Assembly (NCBI GenBank): GCA_948470475.1
Contig: OX419335.1
Span: 26,719,661 to 26,783,660 of the forward strand
Reading direction: 5' to 3'
Length of the DNA stretch: 64,000 bases
Source of the DNA: Galaxea fascicularis
Taxonomy: Eukaryota; Cnidaria; Anthozoa; Scleractinia; Euphylliidae
This document shows, one piece after another, positions 50,301 to 61,500 of this stretch. The translations under genes were made by a program, and so were the position numbers. Numbering within the stretch: position 1 is the stretch's first letter; every line of letters begins with the position of its first letter. Under the pieces are notes generated by a model. That model made no database searches, was not told the DNA's origin, and saw nothing but the letters and a program-made list of their open reading frames with translations.

Positions 50301-53300
50301 TGAAGAGTTGTCCCACTTGCTAGGAAAGGGGCATTTTGTTGGTAGTGATTTCCTTGCTTACAATAGGCAGTGCCTTTGAATTGCAATTTCACTTTGTAGT
50401 GTGGCCGACCGGTAGAAGTGAAGGTTTGTCCCGAGTGTAAAGTCAATATTGGTGGAACTGGGTATAATCTCTCCCGAGGAAATACCACTGCACAGAGGTA
50501 TGACGTTGCTGAAACAATGGATTTTATGTAAACAGGCAGTAGAAATAAAACTCCAGTAAAGGCAACTGAACAATTTACTTATTTACTCACAATGTTACCT
50601 TAACTGGAGATTTCCTACCTCGCCTCCCTGTTTTAAGAGGCTGTTATCTACTCGAGGGAAAATACTTTAATCCTTTGGGTGCTAAATACAGTCGAAGCTC
50701 TCGTAAGCGGACACCCTCGGACGCGATAAAAATGTCCGTAACTGGAGTTGGCCGCTTACGAGAATGGTTCTCGTAAGCGGCCACTAGAGGTGTGGGGGAT
50801 AGATGGCCGCTTGCGGGGTGCTTGACGTGGATGACGACAAAACAAACATTGAAATATGGTACTGTAATTAGTGTAAAATCATTGTGACGAACAGCAATGT
50901 AAAATGGTTGATTGATAAAAACAAGATACTGTACAGAGGTTGTTGATTTTCTTTCGGGTGTCCGCTTACGGGAGCTTAAAAACAAAAAGAAAGGCTAAGT
51001 CGTAATCCCTGAAAGTGTCCACGGCCGCTTACGGAAATCGGTCCGCTTACGAGAATGTAAAAATACAGACTTTGTATGGGAGTTAAAACGGGTTTTAAAA
51101 CAAGGCGGTCGTAAGTAGAGCTGTCAGCTTACCAGAGTGTCCGTTAAGAGAGCTTCGACTGTATTTCAATAGACCTTTTCCACAATCTTTTTCTATCCGC
51201 TTATCAGTCTTGTTCCAACAGTAGGATGGATTTGCTGCTCTCAGATCGGATCACGGATGATCTTGATTTCATATGCAGTCACTTCAAGCATGTAACTAGA
51301 CCAAGCTGTGAAAATTCCCTCTACTGGCGATGTTTGTTTGTCAGTTTGTCTTTTATTCCCTAATTCCTTTTTTGGCTTTGAAGCCACTCCCGCAAAACTA
51401 GGACAAGCAAAATGAAACCGGTCTCGGCAAAATACACTGTACTACAGTTCGTCATAGCAGACGGCATCTTGTTTGCAGCTCCATTATCTGCTGGTGCACA
51501 ACTTTAAGTCAACTGTTAAAGCATGGAAATTTGCCCCTTTCTATTTAATTAGCTTTATTATCTGTTCTTGGTCTTTTCTGTTTTCTTCTTCTTTTAGTTT
51601 TATTGTTTTCCATGCTATTCTTACAGCACTGTGATCATTGTCATTAACCCTCACTGGCTTCCTTAAAGTACAACCAGGGTTCGCAGAGTCTTGAAAAGTC
51701 CTTGAATTTTAGAGGGAATCCTTGAAAAGTCCTTGATTTTTTCTAACATAAAATATGTAGGGGTCGAATAAATTTTTTTTTGTGCAGAGTAGGGTATTTT
51801 TTCGTTTTTTGTTGAAGGATAACCTACACACGAAAGCAAAACCGAAATGTGAGCACCAAATTGACCAGTAGTTGTGTATGATTTGTGATGCTCTTGCGCA
51901 TGTCACGTGGAGCTGGTAATTGTAGAGTTTTCCAAAACGTTGCAATAGACCCTTCTCCAAAATGGCGGCCGAAAATTCAAATAAGTTAAAATTAAAAACG
52001 TATACCAGCACTAGAAAGAGCACCTTTACTTAAGTAACCTGTAAAGTTTCAGCATATCAGGTGTAAGGACAACTGAGAAAATGTAAGTTGAAAAATAAAA
52101 AATTTACAGACGTTTGTATGACTGGGGGTATACGCCATACCCCCAGTCATACAAACGTCTGTAAATTTGTCAAATTTCAACTTACATTTTCTCAGCTGAT
52201 GTAACACCTGGTATGCTGAAACTTTGCAGGGGTACTGAAGTAAAGATGCTCTTCCAATTTCTTGTATAACTCATTCAAATCCATTGCCGCCATTTTGGAG
52301 AAGGGCCTATTGTGTTGTCGGTGGCTAACCTAGGGAAGAAGATGGCAGAGAAACTTCTGGCATTAATATCTTGTTAATTGAAAAGGTGCATACGATTTAA
52401 CGTAGTAAAGTATCAGTAACATTACATTTATTGGAGGGTCCTTGAAAAATAACTTCAGTCCTTGAAAAATCTTTGAAAAGTCCTTGAAAAAAGGTTGCAA
52501 TTTCCTGTATGAACCCTGTACAACTGAAGGGGGTAGTTTCTAAAAAAATCTGTGGTGCTGCGTCGATGACGGAGTTTTACGCAGGAATTTGGTTTAGAAT
52601 GCCTATACGGTTGTCAATTTACATTATCAACTCCGTTTAAAAAAACAATTTCGTGAAGTATATATTTGAAAATTAACATTTGCAACTTAAGATGGCATTA
52701 ATCGACACATGTCTTGCTCCATTATCTGTTTACAGGGCTGACCGCACCATGAAAGGGCACGTGCTCGGCCATGCCACTGCAAGGCCCAAAGTTCTTGCTC
52801 CTGAGCGAAACCTTTCTCCAGTTGTTGTTGGGATCACAAGGATCCTGGTGCATTGCGCCATGTTTGAGGGAGCCAGTCGCCAACCACAAGTATGTTCAAC
52901 AAAACTGAGCTTAGTCACGGTTGACGGTGGAGATAAAATGAAAACCATGGTAGTTCTAAGAGAATATTGGCATCACAATCCCACCTCCAAATACCCTTAC
53001 GGTCTGTTCTCCTGGCATCATCCTTCCATGACTCATGCTGGCTTTACAAAAGAGTGTATATCAATATAGCAAAAACGAATTAATCCCACGACAACATTAA
53101 GGCTCAGATTTGTTGTCTAGTTCTTTTTTCAGTAACGATGACGAAAACCTCGTGTTTTCATACAAATTATTGCCGCGTCAAAGTTTGCAGAAAAAAGATA
53201 AGATCATTCTGTGCTGAAGTGTTTTGTGGTGACTCTCTAGGGAAACAACAAAAGTCTGTTATATACAGCTGACAAGAATTGACGAACAGTTCTTAGGGGT

Positions 53301-56300
53301 TCATTGCTCATTACATGACAACCGAGTGAGTACGGTTAGCCGAGATCCCGGCTAACCCGCCGGGGCTAGACTATTTCCATGTAATGATGTAATACGTTCG
53401 CCGGGCAAGCCCGGTTTACTAAACCAGCAAGAGGCCAGCGGGCAGCATACTGCTCATGCGTGGCTCATGTAATACCAATCCGTGTCAGCTGGCTCCAGGC
53501 TGACTTGCTTCACGTAATACCAGGAAAAAATTAATCTCGGCACACCAGGCCAGCCCGGTTTATGATCATAATCATATTCATAATCATGATGGATGTCTTC
53601 ACAATTGTATTCTTACTGCTGGTTAATCAGTCGTCTTTTTGTAGGACGTGGGTGCCCTCATCAATCCCAGAGTTCCTCCTGCAGCGTTGTCACGCTTTTT
53701 GTGGGACCACCTACAAATGGATGTAGAACTTCTCGCTAAGAGCTTGGGAAGATGTGTCGACGATACTGTTCTTTGCGTTCACATGGTTCTTGCTCAAATG
53801 ACGTCCCACGTCTCTAACCGTAAGTTCACATGAACAACTTGACAAAAACATAAAGTTGCTTTAGCGCGCATGAGCCGAGTTGAGCAGTGTCCACACCTCG
53901 CATTTACTTATTTAGTTCGGCTCTTCCCTGGTTATCGTTCTTCCGGATGAAATCATTTCCTTGGCTGGGGAATGCAAAAGATTCAAAAGAACCATCACAG
54001 TTTTGAAAAATGTGTAGGGCACGACACAAACGCCAAAGAGTTAGCGTGAAAACGCTTTCTCCAACCTTTTCCTTTGCTCCTTAGATTCTGTACTCTCCTT
54101 TTCGAAATTCTGCCAGTTTCCTTGCGTCTCTCACCACGAGGGCCACAAGCTGTTTGGGGCATCGCAAAACAACGACATCTTAACCCCATGAAAAGTTTTG
54201 TATGTACTTCTTGCTGTCACATCGATGTTACTCATGACGGTATACCTTTTTTCCTGTGATTATGTTAGAGCAACAAGCTATGAATGTCGCCCCTAATCTC
54301 ATGACCAAGGACTTTCGGAAAGAATGGGAAACGGCGTTCAGTGCCACTGTGGTCACACCTGTGTTAACGGTACGTCATTCCATTCGCGATTTCCTTTTTC
54401 AGCTATTTCAAAATGTTTTGTTCTAATTTATTGAGATTTTATCCATCTTTTTTTAAGAACCTCGAGGAAAAGATTCAAAGTTGCTTAGAGCTCTTGGTCG
54501 GCGACAATCGACTTGGTAAGCTCTTTTTGCTTGACGAATTTAGAACAGTTAAACAGTCCAAGCTAAAGTTTCAGCTTGAGCCCAATTTCTACTGAACTTG
54601 CCAAACAGGAGTACCTCTACTTCCTGTTACGGGGCTGAACGTCCATCAAAACCTTTCCTGGGCTGCTCCAGGTATTTTGTTTGGTTTCACCAACGGAATC
54701 CTTTTATTAGATCCGAGGCTTGACTTCCGACGTGATGTGAATCACTACAATGACAACCGTTGTCAAAGAACCTGTGTTCTGTCACCCTAAAAGGGTTCAA
54801 AAAAATTTCCTGTCCGCCATTACTCAGGTTTTTAAACTACAAAGGGAAAACGCGCATGCCTCTGGTCATTTCATGTATTAAATATGGACGTGGTTCTTTG
54901 TACCCATGTCCTAAGCTTGACCTTTGTTTCCTTTTACCATACTATAACTAAAAGCGGACTCTCTGAAGTTGGCTCGGTGATAGATCTAAACCCACTATAA
55001 TCCTTTATGATTAATTTTCCTAAAGAAGAGCGTCTTTCAAATTTTAGGCAGCAGCAAGCTTTGTTGTGAATTTGAAGGCTAAATTTCGACTAACCAGTTC
55101 GTAATATATTTCGTTCTTATGTGGTGTTGATTTTCTATATGATTTCCTCAGGTAATAACCCCCTGATGCGCCAGCTGTATGAGGTAGACATTCCTCCTAA
55201 CACCCTGTCTGGTGGTATCCTCCCTACCTGCCCCGCCCTGTGGAGGTATCGAACACAGGTGACTCTGGATCACTTCTCGCACACCTTTCAGCAAGAAGTG
55301 ATGTCCACTGATCCTGACAGGAACAAAGTCTTGGCCGAGTTCTTGCGACAGGTAAACAAGCCGACGCCAAGTTTTGACTGTGTCCTTTCTCAGTTTTCCT
55401 TTTCTTTCTTCCTCGCTGCTTTCTAGTTTTCTTAAATTACTATACTACTTTGTTAAAAGTGTCTACAATCCAAAATAGTAAAGTTAGAAATTGCTGCAAG
55501 ATGACTCAGCAAACATAACAACAACAACATCTTTACAACATCTTTATTTGTACCTTAGAGTTAACTTATTGGTACTGAATATAAGATTAAGTTAACTAAT
55601 AAGTAAGAAAAGGTACGGACCTTCAGAAATAACTATTTAGAGTTAAAAATGCCAGAAGGTCAATGCCTGCGGGATATAAAATTGATTAATGAAAAGGTCA
55701 GAGGTACAATGCACTTGTAGTGCTCAGAACATTCTGGCGTGACAATTATCGTGACATTTGCATGCTTAGAGAGAGGATTTATTTTTGCCCCGAATTGTGA
55801 ACACGTGCGGCTTTTGAGGCGCTTAGTGAACTTGTTGTTGATGTTGTGAAATAAAGAAGACTTGTATTAGCGTCTGTTTCGCCTTCACGCTAAACACTCA
55901 AGAAGTAAAACAAACACACACCAAGAAACGTGCACTATGAAACACATAAAAACAGACGCACACACCGACGTAAAGACACAAAACACGCAAAACACCCAAA
56001 CTATTAGAAAATATTATATACACACATGTAAATAAGTAAGTTATTAATTTGAAGTAAAGAAAATAGCATATGTAATAAAATAAATAAATAATAAGTTAAT
56101 AGTCATCGAGAAACATACCAGGCTCTGTGAATACTCGTAAGTGGTAGTGAGTCGCTATTCGGTAAAATTAATTTTAAAAAATCCTCGTTTTGTCTTGTTT
56201 TTCGCTCTTAACGAAATCGTCCTCTAGTGAGGATTACCACATTCTTGCATTTGTGGTTTAAACTTTTACGATTTTTGCCTTCTCTTGACCACAGGAGCAC

Positions 56301-58540
56301 AAACTTCGTGCCCTCCGCTTTCTACCGGATATCGTTAAGCTACAACGCATTCTCATGGACAAATTCCACAGGAGAATCGATCGAACGGAAGCAGAGAACA
56401 TCAAGATACGAGATTTCCTCAAGAAGATTTCTTCCAGTAAGTACATTCATTGATATTGCAATACGAGGCGCAGTACAGTCTCAGAGACACACCTTATATC
56501 AGTACAAGGACTCTGCTGTAGTAGCCCTGGCAGCGTTAGTAATATAGGATGGTGCCGGGATGAGCATTATCATTCACCAGCATGACTTTGTTCTGGAACC
56601 CATATTTGGTAGAGCTACATTTTCATACGGGTTGATTTCCTTTCTTTCCCCTCGGGTATTTATCTTGGCTCTGAAGTTTCCCTTACTGAATACCTCTCAA
56701 TTCCAGGATTCCGGAGGGATGCAGGAATCCATCTCTATACCGTTTACTAGCAGATTTTGATCGTAGCCTTGAGCATCTGCACCGTTTTACATTTTACAGT
56801 TCTCAACTTAAAAACTACTGGAGAAGACTGGTGTTAGTGAAGGATTGTGGGATAGTTTGGGTTGACGGAAGCTGACACATTTTATTGTAAGGTGTTATCA
56901 AGGCCCTTAGCGTAAATCTTATTTCTGTTTCATCTCAAACAACTTTCCCTCCACCGCAGACTGTCACTACCGTTGATAAGCGTTCCGTGTCGACCCAAAT
57001 GACCCTACAATTCCTTATTCGTTCCAGTCTCCCTACAGTTTCTAGAGAGGGGAATAACATGTGGCTTGGATCTTTCCTTCCGCTGTTCAGGCCTTGAACA
57101 AAGAAAGTGGCAAATAGTTGAGAACACACAGTAGAAGGCGACCTCGGCCATCTCATAACATTTCAAGTAGATAATGTTACATTACTCTTTCCTTTTTCTG
57201 TGCAGAAACAGTGAAAGATGAACTCGCTTCGCTGATAGCGAGCTTTAACAACGCGTGGAATCTTGTAAGGCTAAGCCTGGATCAGCAAGGTATGTATAAA
57301 TTTTGCATTCAATTCTATGAGACTGAATTCTAGTGGATAAAGGTTTTTTCCGTGATGATCTGTAAGGTCTGTTTTGGAAGGGTCTTTTATTGGTAATTTT
57401 AGGCTCAGGTCAAACGCCGTACTTCCCATGAGCCGAACTAACCTCGGTCATCAAAGGGGCACTGTCTTGCTATTTCGATCCGCTATAAGATGCTAAAAAA
57501 ATGTCTTCAAATCAGGAAAAACCGAAAAATAATCACGCTGTTTATTCACTCAGGACTTTGTTACTACACTGAGACTAAACACTGTCTTCTGTTACGGATG
57601 GCAAGGATGAAAATGGTTGCATTTTGAAAAACACGTCATCTTGAAGGCATGGCCAAAAATGTACTATGGATGGCTTTTCCTTCAAAAAATTGATTGACAT
57701 CTTTTCCTACATTTCAAGGAATGTTTTAGCATGAGTAAAGGCCATAAGTAGCAATTTCTGTGAAGTTTGGGTCGGAAAACAGCAAAACCCCCATGACAGT
57801 GCCGCGTTAAGTTCGTTGATTTCATTTGGATCGGCTGAGGCGTTCTTCACGGCCGGCCAGGCGGGAATAACGGTTGGAGATAGAGCTTGGGTCAAATGCC
57901 GGTCTTCACATGAGCCGAACCAAATGCAGAATTATGTTAATGTATAAGTCAGCCATGTCTGTTTATTTTCATGATCTAGTTAAGTTCGGCTGAATTAAGT
58001 TCGATATTTGACTCAAAAGGCGAAATTGACTAATTTGGTTGGACGTCAACTGTAAGTAAGTTCGGCTCATGTGAAGTAAGGCGTTTGACCTGGGCCTTAC
58101 AGTATTGAGGAAACGTCTACCTTCCCTCGTCTTTTGTTTCGCGTAAATAGTCGAGTGTATGATATGCGTCAAGTTATCTACTAGTTCATGTATGACAACA
58201 AATGAATAAAGGGGGTAGTTTCTAAAGATCCTGTTGTGCGGCGTCAGTGGGGAAGTAGTAAACAAAAATTTAGTTTTATCAACGGAGTTGATAATGTCAA
58301 TTGACCACCGCACAGGAATTCCAAAAGCTGACGATGCGAGCGTTAGCTGTTCGTCAGAGCGGTCGAAACGTCAGCTTTTAGAATCCGTGTACGGTGTTTA
58401 ATTTACTTTATCAACTCCAAATGAAGAATGATCGTCGCAATTGTGATCGCAATTTTTACAATTGCGTAAAGAAGCCTGAAAAAATCTAGGACTTTAACGG
58501 GGCTTGAACCCGTGACCTCGCGATTCCGGTGCGATGCTCT

Positions 58541-58579
<39 letters not shown>

Positions 58580-61500
58580 AGATTTTGGGTTCATATGTTC
58601 CCGTGAAAGATATGTAAGTGAATGATGCATATGAAAGAAGTGATATGTGAACTGCGGATATGAAATCAAATTATTCACTTACTTATCTTTCACGGGAACA
58701 TATGAACCCAAAATTGACCAGCCCCCAACGTCGGTGGCTTCATAGCTCAGTTGGTAGAGCATCGCACCGGAATCGCGAGGTCACGGGTTCAAACCCCGTT
58801 GAAGTCCTGAATTTTTTTCAGGCTTCTTTATGCAACTGTAAAAATTGCGATCACAACTGCGACGATCATTCTTCATTTGGTTTCATATCCGCAGTTCACA
58901 TATGATTTCTTTCATATGCATTATTCAATTATCAACTCCGTTAATAAAACCAAATTTCCATGTATGACAACACTGAGTTCAGTTGTTACTACTTACTAAA
59001 TAACGATACCAAACAGGGCGCCTTCGTCCTCCAAGTGACTTATGTCAGATGCCAATGGATAACTCACGGCCTCTGGCAGTACTGCTACCCAGTACCTCTG
59101 GCATGGGTATCTGCTCAATGGCCCTGGTATTTTACTTGACTACTGTACACAACGAGTTAAACGAGCGCTATCAGAATCTGATTGGTGGAAAAGTGAAGTA
59201 GGTTCTTATGTAACAATAATAATAATAATTGTAATAACTTTTTTAAGTCTCAGATCTCTCTAGCTAAGCACAGGTGCTCTACTAATTGGGGAGACTATAA
59301 ATCAACTCAACTCAAATCAAATGAAATCAAGTCTTGGTTTTTGAGGAGAAGGGAAAACAAGAGAACCCGGAGAAAAACCTCTCGGAGCAGGGGCCCGTTT
59401 CTCGAAAGTCCCGAAAACGTTTAGGGCCCGAAAGATATTTCTAAAACTGTGATCCGCTTATTCCAAGAAGCTGTTCTTTTACTATGATTTCAAGATACGA
59501 AAGGGGAAATTTGTTGCAAAATTTCATAGGAAATTATGGCACCCGAAATTGGCCCGAAAAGTTTCGGGGGTTTCGAGAAACGCACGCCAGAGTAGAGAAC
59601 CAACAAAACTCACTCCTTGAACAACAGACGACGGAAAGGAGAGAAAACTAGGAACTAGGCTAGTAAAAAAATGGCTTACCAGACGATAAACGTGCTCATT
59701 GAATGGAACTGTTTCTCTCGGTCACCCAAAATACATTCTCGCGTGATAATCTGGGTGACATGCGACTCTGGTTCGTGGAGTAATCGTTAAATATATTTTT
59801 ATCGTCGTCAGAGACCTTCCTCACATACAGCTCCAAGATGTCACTGCTTCACAGCTCATCTGCTACGATGCGGAGAGAGACCTCCTGCCTCTTATCCTGG
59901 CTCAGTGCAACTACTCACTGGAGGTGGGTAAGGGAACATTGGTGCAGTACAACTGGGAAGCCCTGGAGAGACAGTTGATTGACAGGTTCATAAGGGGAAG
60001 ACCGCTGATTGATTTCAAGGTACGTTTGAGGACGCAATTGTTTTGCAGTACGATGAACGAAGATCTTAGGCAGGGTTCTCAGTGGACCTTTGAACAGCCG
60101 TTGCTGTACTACTTTCAGCCGTGACATTGAAGTACATGGCCGAAGGTATCTACTGATCGAGGCGCTTTTACAGCCGTAACACTCACTTGTAACACCCGCC
60201 ACGGGTGTTGCGGGTTACGGATTACGGGTTGAACTGAGAACTCTGTTAGGCTAGGTATTTATGTCGCCAAGGGATACTGGACATGGATTTGAGCTGACCA
60301 CCTATTGTCACGTTCATGGTTACTAGTTGAAAGTTGAAGCGCTATGGGGCGTCATTCAAAGTTTTAACCCTTTTTTTAGTATATTTTCTCCAAAATACAT
60401 TGGAGGCTTCAAAAAGGATATTGGAACAAACCTCTTCTCTTTCTCCCTTAATTTTATTAATTGTGTTTGATCGCAGTTTATTAAATTGTCTTCACAGGAT
60501 GAAAGATTCGCCTTCAGTAGGGACATCCAGCTGGACTCTGTTTTTGCTGCTGTGAATACGAAGGTGCATCAGGTAATAATACTCTCAAAAACAGGTCTTG
60601 CTCTTTGTTAAAACAGAACAACAATTGTCTTGTTTTTGTTGCTCTTTGCGCCATCTTTTCCTGTTGTCTCGTGCTTCGCACTGGTTGTGATAATTATTTA
60701 TTTGGGGATCGGAGTTTCCGTGCTTAGCCGTTGCCATGGAAACAAAATAAATACCCCTACGGAGTACAATCTGGGATTAGTTGTTCTGCTCTCCACCATT
60801 TAAAATTGAGTCATTTTGTTGAGTATACTTTAAGCGACGAAACGTTTTCTTCGAGGTTCAAATTGGAGACTTTTATTCTTTCTTATTCGTCAGGTTCCTT
60901 TGAGTTCAGCTGTTACCCATCAAATTGTTAGCGATTTTCGATCTCTGACAGACATCTGTGATGTGTTGTCATCTCTTGATATCGCCATTGGTTTCCTGTC
61001 CTCAACTGGGGGAACATCTGATATGCTGCTCAGTGACTACCTGGCATGGGTACTGCGCATGCCCCAACAGAACAGTCTTCGAAGTCTCAAGGTAATTGTA
61101 ACTTTGTTCCCGTGTTTGTTGACCAACAGCAAAGAATCTGAGATACATTTGGATACAAAAAGATTTATTGTGAATTTAGTTAATCACGAGAGTAAAGTTC
61201 GTGAGGCTTGATTGATCTTAAACTTCAGCTCATATCCGTGATCAATTTGCACCGCTAGAAAACTCGTTATTGTCTTTCTTTGTTGAATTCCCTTTCTTTT
61301 CTTCGGCTGTTGACCAAGAAAAACAAACGTTGGATTTAGAGCGTGTGGAGAAATGAGATAATAATATCGTTACTTTACGTTTGTGCGAGAAAAGATTAGG
61401 GTGATAACAGCTCTTGAACGAAATGGCTCAACAAGTGTCTCAGAGCGTAGCGAGTCACATTTGACAATGATTTTCAGTGGAAACTCATCGTCGTTTTCCA

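Larger units (their letters stand above)
58187..58972. mobile_element. composite retroelement insertion with 14-bp direct flanks
   Basis: CATGTATGACAACA occurs at 58187-58200 and 58959-58972, an exact 14-bp direct repeat expected of a retrotransposition target duplication. Between them are the GGGGGTAGTTTCTAAA repeat, a hairpin with GCTGACGA...CGAAACGTCAGC (58323-58379), two head-to-head SINE family A copies, and ATCAACTCCGTTAATAAAAC in inverted orientation to ATCAACGGAGTTGAT near 58277. The partly inverted ends recall Penelope-like elements, but no RT is encoded. Confidence 0.6.

Noticed and set aside
58736..58807. Functional tRNA gene
   Set aside because: The anticodon loop lacks T33, the anticodon stem has a mismatch, and the sequence is part of a repeated SINE with an inverted neighbour copy.
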